A stretch of DNA of 59,024 nucleotides from an uncultured Moraxella sp. (GTDB taxonomy: Bacteria > Pseudomonadota > Gammaproteobacteria > Pseudomonadales > Moraxellaceae). Below, piece after piece: positions 52,825-59,024 of the stretch. The number at the start of each line of letters is the position of its first letter. The stretch's first letter is position 1. The notes beneath the pieces are model-generated. The model saw only the letters and a program-made list of their open reading frames with translations. It ran no database searches and had not been told where the DNA came from. The translations under genes and the position numbers were made by a program. The stretch lies in assembly GCA_943908425.1 (NCBI GenBank), contig CALTTC010000012.1, positions 1-59,024 on the forward strand. Direction: 5' to 3'.

Positions 52825-53246
52825 CAGGCTGCCCTAGCATAAATTATTTATCAAATATTTAACAGATAATTGTTGGTGGCATCATTAATTCTATTTGATT
52901 ATGTTAAATAATCATAAAAAAGTTGCACTGCAAAACATTGACCATCACGGCAATATTAATATTGCATCTTTATTAAGGCTTTTGCTGGAGTTATTTAAGA
53001 TTTTAAAAAATTCTTGTGAAATTTAATATCTTATTTAAGCCTTGATTTTACTAAACTTGAAATATCAACAATTCCAATTTCGCAATAAGTCTAAAGCGTA
53101 ACAATCAATTTTACATCGTTTGCTTTATCGCTAATTTATCAAATAACTATACCACCTTAGGCGAGCAAATCGCTTGGTTATTACAAGCTAAACTTAGCCA
53201 GCCAACCGTCAAACAGCACAAAATAGGCACTATGGCAGGATACCAT
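52825..53246. other. Intergenic region with ORF scraps
   Basis: No gene with a start signal is seen. A 41-codon frame at 52901-53026 on the plus strand (KKVALQNIDHHGNINIASLL) and an open stretch at about 53118-53284 (GEQIAWLLQAKLSQPTVKQH) look like protein-coding debris of unknown families. The second runs into the cydX end on the other strand. Confidence 0.4.
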
Positions 53247-53441
53247 TTAGCTCAAATCTTTGGTTGCCTCATCAATTTTTTCTGACTTACCAGTTTCTTT
53301 ATCAATATCACCACGACTGGTATCCAGCTTTTTTTCGCCAAATGCCTCTAGTCGCCCTTTTTCAAATTCAATCCACACCGCACTTAAAATGGCCAGGAGT
53401 ACCGCAAAACCAAGCCCCAAGATCCACGCAAAATACCACAT
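53247..53441 (-). CDS. cydX: Cytochrome bd oxidase small subunit CydX, extended
   Basis: 64 residues starting MWYFAWILGLGFAVLLAIL, the CydX/YbgT signature: one membrane helix needed for stability of cytochrome bd. E. coli CydX has 37 residues; this one has an added charged tail (EKKLDTSRGDIDKETGKSEK). It starts 8 bases after the cydB stop and closes the cyd operon. Confidence 0.92.
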   Translation of the reverse strand: MWYFAWILGLGFAVLLAILSAVWIEFEKGRLEAFGEKKLDTSRGDIDKETGKSEKIDEATKDLS

Positions 53442-53449
53442 AATCCCCC

Positions 53450-54589
53450 CTAATAGAGTGTTTTTTGATTTTCTTTAATGTAAGCTGCGGTAACCTTGCC
53501 ACGCATCACGCGATACGCCCACGAGGTATAAGCCACAATTAACGGCAATAAAAAGACCACCACATAAAGCATAATCATGAGTGTGCGCTGACTTGAGACA
53601 CTATCCCAAAGCGTAAGACTAGCACTTGGCGCGCTACTAGAAGGCAATAAAAATGGAAATAACGCCACGCCAGCGCTCGCAATCGTGCCAAGACAGACCA
53701 AGCTTGCCGCCATAAAAGCAAGCAAGGTATAGCGCACACGCAACAAAATAGCGACCGCCATTGCCCCCACAATACCAAGTAGCGGTAATGCCCACAGCAA
53801 GGGTTGCGCGCCAAAATTAGCCAACCAGCCGCCTTTTATCACGCTAACCGTCTTAGCGGTAGGGTTGATAACGCTATTTGGCAAGATATCACTGGTTATA
53901 CTATAGCCGTTTAACTGGGCAAGCCACGCCCCCGCCGCCACGAAACTTAACACAAATAAAACACTTACGACATAACAATAACGCGTCGTGCGCGCTTGAA
54001 TCACCCCTTCGGTGCGGTGCGCCAAATACGTGCCACCTTGCAGTGTCAGCATCAACACGCTAACCAAACCGCACAATAAAGCAAATGGGGCAAACAACTG
54101 CCAAAAAGAACCTGTATAAGTAGACAATAACCTTCCATCAAAATCAAAAGCGATACCCAAAAATAAATTGCCAAACACCAGCCCAAACAAAAATGCCGGC
54201 ACAACCGAACCTACAATCAAGCCATAATCCCAAACTTGCCGCCAGCGCGGATTTTTAATCAGACTACGGTATTTAAAGCTCACGGGACGCAAAAACAACG
54301 TCCACAGCACCGCCATCATCGCCCAATATAAGCTACTAAAAGCAGTGGCATACAGTAAAGGAAAAGCCGCAAACACCGCTCCACCCGCGGTAATAAACCA
54401 CGTCTGATTGCCCTCCCAGTGCGGACCTACGGTATTGATAATCACACGACGTTCATCATCAGTCTTGCCGACAAGGGGCATTAGCGTGCAGACACCAATA
54501 TCTTGACCGCCCATAATTGCAAAACCAATCAGCAATACGCCAAGCACTGCCCACCAAATCAATTTTAAGGTTTCATAATCAAATAGCAT
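53450..54589 (-). CDS. cydB: Cytochrome bd ubiquinol oxidase subunit II
   Basis: Membrane subunit of the high-affinity quinol oxidase used at low oxygen. The N-terminus MLFDYETLKLIWWAVLGVLL and GGQDIGVCTLMPLVGKTDDER are typical. Eight to nine helices follow. 379 residues equals the E. coli protein. The frame extends to 54661, but the ATG at 54589 matches the family and lies within the last codons of cydA (11-base overlap), so the two are translationally coupled. Confidence 0.95.
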   Translation of the reverse strand: MLFDYETLKLIWWAVLGVLLIGFAIMGGQDIGVCTLMPLVGKTDDERRVIINTVGPHWEGNQTWFITAGGAVFAAFPLLYATAFSSLYWAMMAVLWTLFLRPVSFKYRSLIKNPRWRQVWDYGLIVGSVVPAFLFGLVFGNLFLGIAFDFDGRLLSTYTGSFWQLFAPFALLCGLVSVLMLTLQGGTYLAHRTEGVIQARTTRYCYVVSVLFVLSFVAAGAWLAQLNGYSITSDILPNSVINPTAKTVSVIKGGWLANFGAQPLLWALPLLGIVGAMAVAILLRVRYTLLAFMAASLVCLGTIASAGVALFPFLLPSSSAPSASLTLWDSVSSQRTLMIMLYVVVFLLPLIVAYTSWAYRVMRGKVTAAYIKENQKTLY

Positions 54590-56177
54590 TAGATACACCC
54601 CCTGTCGGTGCTGGCAACTTATCAATAGCTGGTTGTTCGCCATCATAACGCCCTGTGCCAAGACTTGCTGGCCCTAAACGCACATATTTTTGCATCAAAT
54701 AAATCTCCACGATCAATAGTAGCGTATAAAAGCCCACAAAGCCTGCAAGCGACCAAAAGACACTTGTGGCACTAATATTGGACACCGACAGATGGGTAGG
54801 CAATACCCCATAAACCGTCCACGGCTGACGTCCATATTCTGACACAAACCAGCCCATCTCGGAGGCAATCCACGGTGCAGGAAGCATTATCACCGCAAAC
54901 TTTAATAGCCAACGCTTGTCCATATAACCGCCCTTTATCGTATAGAACAGGCACAAACTAAACAAAGCCAGCATCAAAAATCCCAAACCAACCATCACGC
55001 GAAACGACCAAAACATTGGCGTAACTCTTGGTATGCTGTCCTCCACCGCTTGCTCAATCATTTGCGGTGTTGCATTGGCAATATCGGCGGTATATTTACC
55101 CAGCAACAAGCCAAAGCCCAAATTGTCTTTGTGGGTGTTAAATGCCTTAATCAAATCGGCATTTTCTTTATCCTCACGCAATTGCTCTAATAATACCACC
55201 GCTTGTTGTCCATCAATAATTTTTTCACGGTTTAAATCCTTTAAATCGTGAATGCCCAAAATCGGCGTGTCAAATGAGCGCGTGCCAATAATCCCCATCG
55301 CATAAGGAATATGAATTGCCCAGTTGTTTTTTTGTTCTTGTTCGTTGATACTGGCGATTAGGTTAAAGCTAGCAGGCGGCGGTTCCGTCTCCCACATCGC
55401 CTCAATGGTGGCAAGCTTTGTCTGCTGGGCGTGTCCAATAGAATAGCCCGATTCATCGCCCAACACAATGACGCTACAAATTGACGCAAAACCAAACGCC
55501 GCCGCCACATGAAAGCTACGCTTGGCAAATTCTACATCACGTCCACGCAACAAATACCACGCCGACACCGACAACACAAACATTGCCCCCACCACATAGC
55601 CTGCCGAGACAGTATGCACAAACTTATTTTGCGCCTCTGGATTCAACAAAATCGCCGTAAAACTTGTCATCTCCATGCGCATGGTCAGATAATTAAATTC
55701 CGCCCCAACAGGATTTTGCATCCAACCATTCGCAATCAAAATCCATAGCGCCGATAAATTAGTCCCAAGCGCCATAAAGATAGTCACAAACAAATGCTGT
55801 ACACGCGATAACTTATCCCAACCAAAGAAAAACAGTCCCACCATCGTGGATTCCAAAAAAAACGCCATCAAGCCTTCAATCGCTAATGGTGCACCAAAAA
55901 TATCACCGACATAGTGCGAATAATACGCCCAGTTCGTCCCAAATTGGAATTCCATCGTAATGCCGGTTGTCACCCCAAGGGCAAAGTTAATGCCAAATAG
56001 CTTACCCCAAAAACGGGTCATATCCTTCCAAATCTGTAAGCCTGTCGTGACATATACTGACTCCATAATGACCAACAGCCACACCATACCTAGCGTTAAA
56101 GGAATAAACAAAAAATGGTACATCGCCGTCACGGCAAATTGTAGGCGTGAAATATCCACAAGAGCAGTGTCAAACAT
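54579..56177 (-). CDS. cydA: Cytochrome bd ubiquinol oxidase subunit I
   Basis: Haem-bearing subunit that oxidises quinol and reduces oxygen to water. The N-terminal RLQFAVTAMYHFLFIPLTLG holds the haem b595/d His ligand; GWMQNPVGAEFN and GLGFLMLALFSLCLF follow. About 532 residues with a long Q-loop place it with the E. coli-type (long) CydA. Start at ATG 56177 is preferred over the TTG at 56189. It leads the cydA-cydB-cydX operon. Confidence 0.96.
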   Translation of the reverse strand: MFDTALVDISRLQFAVTAMYHFLFIPLTLGMVWLLVIMESVYVTTGLQIWKDMTRFWGKLFGINFALGVTTGITMEFQFGTNWAYYSHYVGDIFGAPLAIEGLMAFFLESTMVGLFFFGWDKLSRVQHLFVTIFMALGTNLSALWILIANGWMQNPVGAEFNYLTMRMEMTSFTAILLNPEAQNKFVHTVSAGYVVGAMFVLSVSAWYLLRGRDVEFAKRSFHVAAAFGFASICSVIVLGDESGYSIGHAQQTKLATIEAMWETEPPPASFNLIASINEQEQKNNWAIHIPYAMGIIGTRSFDTPILGIHDLKDLNREKIIDGQQAVVLLEQLREDKENADLIKAFNTHKDNLGFGLLLGKYTADIANATPQMIEQAVEDSIPRVTPMFWSFRVMVGLGFLMLALFSLCLFYTIKGGYMDKRWLLKFAVIMLPAPWIASEMGWFVSEYGRQPWTVYGVLPTHLSVSNISATSVFWSLAGFVGFYTLLLIVEIYLMQKYVRLGPASLGTGRYDGEQPAIDKLPAPTGGVSNAI

Positions 56178-56299
56178 CGCGTTACTCAACTTGAAAAGAT
56201 GGCGCTATTATACTCCAAAATAGAGTAAAAAATAGCCCAAGCTTGCCGAAAAGCTACTATTGACGGTGGGTTTTTTCAATAACTTTTATGATTATTTTT

Positions 56300-56318
56300 A
56301 AACAACTTGCTGTTGTTT
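56300..56318. promoter_or_regulatory. Inverted repeat between cydA and the urea transporter gene
   Basis: AAACAAC and GTTGTTT are perfect arms around TTGCT, about 120 bases before cydA and 100 before the transporter gene. A regulator site shared by the divergent genes is possible. It does not match an FNR box. Confidence 0.35.
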
Positions 56319-56418
56319 AGTTAATGTTAAAATGTGCCATAGGTTGCTTATTGCCTAAATTTTTGCCATAAAAATCACTTAATGGTAAGATAAGGCTTTA
56401 TCAATTATCCGCCGTTAT

Positions 56419-57306
56419 ATGAATCTACACCCCACACTTACCCAATTTGGTAAAATATCCCTTGTCAGCATTGCCCAAATTATGCTCCAAGGCTCGGTGC
56501 TGACAGGCGGACTTTTTTTGCTGGCGGTATTGCTAGAAAGCCCTATAATGGCGGTAATGATGATGGTGGCGGTTGTGAGTGCCAATATCACTGCCCTCGC
56601 CTTAAAATTTAATAACGTCCATCTTAATCAAGGATTATATGGCTTTAGTGCAGCACTGGTTGGGTTATTTGTGGCGGTATTTTTTGGTATTACCATCACA
56701 AGCTTAACTTTAACCGTAATTGGGGCAATCCTAGCAATGCTTATCCAAGCGGTCGGTTTATATTATCGTTTGCCGTTATACACCCTGCCCTTTATTGTGG
56801 TCAGTTGGGGGCTTTATGTGTTGGGAGCTTGGCTTAATGTGCCTATCACCACGCTTAGCACCCCCACTTGGCATTTAGCAATCTTGGCAGATGACAATGG
56901 TCTGATAAAATCCACAGGGCAAGTGATGTTTTTGGGTTCAGTACTGGCAGGGTTTTTATGTTTAATTGGGCTTGGACTCAATGACATTCGCCAAAATAAG
57001 GGTAAATTTGCGGTATTTGCCCTAATGGCATCGGGGGTTTGTTGGCTTTTGGCAAGCTTGATTGGAACAGATAAGACACAAATCGCCTTGGGGCTTTGGG
57101 GATATAATGGCGTACTTATTGTGATTGCCTTAGCGGATAAAAAACCTTGGCTTTGGCTTATCGGCATTATCATCGGCATTGGCATACAATGGTTATTTAA
57201 TGTTGTGTTGGATGTTACGATTGTCGGGGGATTTTTGACCTTACCATTTGTGCTAGCGGTTTGGGTTATACATTTGGGCGAGCACTTCTGCCACCCAAAT
57301 AAATAA
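56419..57306 (+). CDS. Urea transporter (UT family)
   Basis: Channel-like urea permease, 295 residues with about ten helices in two repeats. VHLNQGLYGFSAALVGL in the first half and LIGTDKTQIALGLWGYNGVLI in the second are the paired UT selectivity-region motifs. No clear ribosome-binding site precedes the ATG. No urease or urea amidolyase gene is in the window. It lacks GCGC, like the 17-42 kb block but unlike its immediate neighbours. Confidence 0.88.
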   Translation: MNLHPTLTQFGKISLVSIAQIMLQGSVLTGGLFLLAVLLESPIMAVMMMVAVVSANITALALKFNNVHLNQGLYGFSAALVGLFVAVFFGITITSLTLTVIGAILAMLIQAVGLYYRLPLYTLPFIVVSWGLYVLGAWLNVPITTLSTPTWHLAILADDNGLIKSTGQVMFLGSVLAGFLCLIGLGLNDIRQNKGKFAVFALMASGVCWLLASLIGTDKTQIALGLWGYNGVLIVIALADKKPWLWLIGIIIGIGIQWLFNVVLDVTIVGGFLTLPFVLAVWVIHLGEHFCHPNK

Positions 57307-57318
57307 CTGTCCGACCAT

Positions 57319-57690
57319 CTACTTTTTCATACCAATTAAACGGCTTAGTGCATTGCGCATCTCTTCTTCACCAAAAGGCTTACAAATAAATCCCCTAGCG
57401 CCATACTGCAAGGCTTGTAAGGCGGTTTGCTTATCCGATAACGCAGACACCACCAAAATGCTGACGCCTGTGTTTAAAGCCACAATGTTTTGGATACATT
57501 CTAAGCCGTCCATATGTGGCATAGTCAGATCCATTGTGATAAATTGCGGTTTAAATTCTTTAAACTTTACCACCGCCTCTAGTCCATTAGATGCGGTAGC
57601 AACCACTTCAATTTCTGTATTAGAGAAACTGCGTTCTATGCGATTTCTAATAATGTTAGAATCATCAACAATCATTAAAGTATGAGCCAT
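57319..57690 (-). CDS. CheY-like single-domain response regulator
   Basis: 123 residues, one receiver domain. MIVDDSN supplies the acidic pair, ITMDLTMPHMDG the phospho-acceptor Asp, VVSALSDK the conserved Ser, and CKPF the Lys. No output domain. It starts 9 bases after the kinase gene stop (kinase encoded upstream on the same strand), so it is its likely phospho-target. The output could be pilus- or motility-related, but nothing in the window shows this. Confidence 0.92.
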   Translation of the reverse strand: MAHTLMIVDDSNIIRNRIERSFSNTEIEVVATASNGLEAVVKFKEFKPQFITMDLTMPHMDGLECIQNIVALNTGVSILVVSALSDKQTALQALQYGARGFICKPFGEEEMRNALSRLIGMKK

Positions 57691-57699
57691 TTTTTATTC

Positions 57700-59024
57700 C
57701 TATACGAGTGGGAAACCCACCGCCATACGTGTATATTTACCAGGTCTTGAGTCTATTTCTAGTTTACCTTCTGCACTTTGGGCTAGATTGTAAATAAGCG
57801 ACATACCAACCCCGCGACCTGCGTCTTCGCTGTGCGATTTGGCGGTGGATAGCCCTGATTTTCTTATCATAATGGTATACAGCTGTTTATTGGTCAGTGC
57901 CTCTGCCTCGGTCGCCGACACATAGCCCAACTCCACCGCTTTTTGGCGTATGCCATCAAAGTTAATCCCTTGCCCGTCATCTTCAATGCTAAGCTTAAGA
58001 TTTGCGCCTTCAGTTTCTATTTTTAAATTAACCACGCCAGCTTCTTTTTTGCCTTTGGCAATACGTTCGTTAGGTGTTTCTATACCGTGGACGATGGCAT
58101 TTTTTAGCAGTTGCACCGCAATATCTTTATAGATATTAAAGTTTTTGTGCATTGCAACATCGTCAAACCCTTGCACATTCACAACTACTTTTTTATTATG
58201 GCGAGTGGCAATATCGGCGGCATAATTTTTAAAATAATTCTGCCAAGCCAAGGCACTGCTGTCCATTTCGTCGTTTTTATTAACGCTCTCACCCAAGATA
58301 CGCAAGCGGTTAAGTAGCTTATTGACATATAGATTTAGCTCAAACAACTTATCTAAGCCCACGGTAAAGCCCAAAAAGTCATCGCCAGATAACTGACTGT
58401 TTTCTAATAATTGCTTAAGCTTAGTTTCTTGTTCTTCGGCAATACCCACAAACGCCTCAAGTTTCAACGCGGATGCCTCGCCTTTTAGGCTGTGCATTTC
58501 GCGTAACAACTCTTGTGCTTTGGCGCGTAAAGACACGCTATTGACATTACCTAATTTTAGAATGTTGTTCATCTTTTCAATACGCTGACTGGTATTGTTA
58601 ATAAAGGCAAGCAGATACTGACTGTCTATTGCTAAAATATTACCAATCATATCCAGTTCACGTTCGTGTTGTACTTTGGCGCTCTCTAAGCCTTGTTGCA
58701 ACTGCACCGCCTCGGTGATATCCACTACACTCACAAACACCTTATCAATGACAGCTTCCTCATCGCTACCGCCACCACTATTAACGCGCAAAAAGTTAAA
58801 ATCAAGATATTTTTGCTTGGCGGTGCCATTATCTTCAAAATAGTTGATTTTTACCTGTTTTAAAGGGTTTAAATCCTGAATTAAGTCCTCCACCACCCAA
58901 GGGTTATACAGCTGCTCAACGAATAATTTGGTGGTATCCATATCTTTTTGGCTAATCATGCCTTGCAGTAGGTCGTACAAGTTACGTCCGGCAAGCCTAT
59001 CTTGTCCAATAATTAGTTCTAATT
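57700..59024 (-). CDS. CheA-like histidine kinase without a CheW-like domain (partial, runs off the window)
   Basis: At least 441 residues; the frame stays open to the right edge, so the N-terminus is outside. A PAS-like segment (KVFVSVVDITEAVQL) precedes an Hpt domain with phospho-acceptor His in MHSLKGEASALKLE. The ATPase has LLKNAIVHGIETPNERIAKG (N box), IEDDGQGINFDGI (G1) and GRGVGMSLIYN (G2). The protein ends after the ATPase with the GKYTRMAVGFPL strand, so the receptor-coupling P5 domain of CheA is missing. The TTG at 58980 is not the real start. Confidence 0.88.
   Translation of the reverse strand, partial: LELIIGQDRLAGRNLYDLLQGMISQKDMDTTKLFVEQLYNPWVVEDLIQDLNPLKQVKINYFEDNGTAKQKYLDFNFLRVNSGGGSDEEAVIDKVFVSVVDITEAVQLQQGLESAKVQHERELDMIGNILAIDSQYLLAFINNTSQRIEKMNNILKLGNVNSVSLRAKAQELLREMHSLKGEASALKLEAFVGIAEEQETKLKQLLENSQLSGDDFLGFTVGLDKLFELNLYVNKLLNRLRILGESVNKNDEMDSSALAWQNYFKNYAADIATRHNKKVVVNVQGFDDVAMHKNFNIYKDIAVQLLKNAIVHGIETPNERIAKGKKEAGVVNLKIETEGANLKLSIEDDGQGINFDGIRQKAVELGYVSATEAEALTNKQLYTIMIRKSGLSTAKSHSEDAGRGVGMSLIYNLAQSAEGKLEIDSRPGKYTRMAVGFPLV

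Noticed and set aside
52901..53026. 41-codon plus-strand gene
   Set aside because: No ribosome-binding site before the ATG, AT-rich frame and no recognisable family; treated as debris.
56300..56318. FNR or ArcA box before cydA
   Set aside because: The arms AAACAAC/GTTGTTT do not match TTGAT-N4-ATCAA, and the distance from cydA is large; kept only as an inverted repeat.

Overview
This window looks like a chromosomal segment of a Moraxellaceae-type gammaproteobacterium (Moraxella/Faucicola-like). That is an inference. It rests on gammaproteobacterial housekeeping genes (glnS, ppiB, lpxH, orn, ffh, lolA, pgsA, recJ, fdxA, truD, long-form queF, purL, rpsU, cydABX), a moderately AT-rich composition and many short tandem repeats. 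I saw no rRNA, tRNA, insertion sequence, prophage or CRISPR array.

Layout. 1-340: two blocks of 8-bp tandem repeats. 0.36-17 kb: core genes for cell wall turnover (lytic transglycosylase), translation and folding (glnS, ppiB), lipid A (lpxH), RNA turnover (orn, with a membrane-anchored matrixin protease behind it), phosphate uptake (pit), a BI-1 family membrane protein, the signal recognition particle (ffh), a CcsA/YpjD-like membrane protein, recJ-pgsA-lolA, a DUF697-like gene, a 7Fe ferredoxin and a lipoprotein alpha-carbonic anhydrase. 17-46.6 kb: truD followed mainly by accessory metabolism and transport. This stretch holds a DASS anion transporter, DUF937, an AGCS amino-acid symporter, LemA with two TPM-domain proteins, queF, a YadGH ABC exporter, lldD, a succinate-semialdehyde dehydrogenase, the complete histidine utilisation cluster (hutU, YjiH-type transporter, hutH, hutG, hutI, with hutC on the other strand), a DMT transporter and lrgAB. 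46.6-59 kb: an MFS transporter, purL, rpsU, cytochrome bd oxidase (cydA-cydB-cydX), a urea transporter, and a CheY-like regulator with a CheA-like kinase that runs off the right edge.

How genes work together. HutH, HutU, HutI and HutG take histidine to glutamate plus formamide. HutC probably represses hutU through a 20-bp palindrome overlapping the hutU -10 region. LldD, GabD, the AGCS symporter and the DASS transporter fit an organism living on organic acids and amino acids. CydABX supplies low-oxygen respiration.

Main unusual signals. (1) The tetranucleotide GCGC is almost missing from about 17.04 to 42.33 kb (two sites by eye) although it is abundant in the flanks (twelve in the first 1.15 kb), suggesting a mosaic chromosome. 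(2) The purL-rpsU gap holds an unannotated transcription unit on the minus strand with its own extended -10 promoter, several hairpins, an anti-Shine-Dalgarno CUCCUCCUC stretch and a terminator. On the opposite strand lies a tiny hydrophobic ORF behind a strong purine-rich ribosome-binding site. (3) Several decayed genes lie between intact operons: a SLOG/DUF2493 gene inside the hut cluster, a map (methionine aminopeptidase) remnant whose coding repeat has expanded, and three further broken small genes. (4) Repeats with 15-bp periods recur and have entered proteins (HutG, LrgA).
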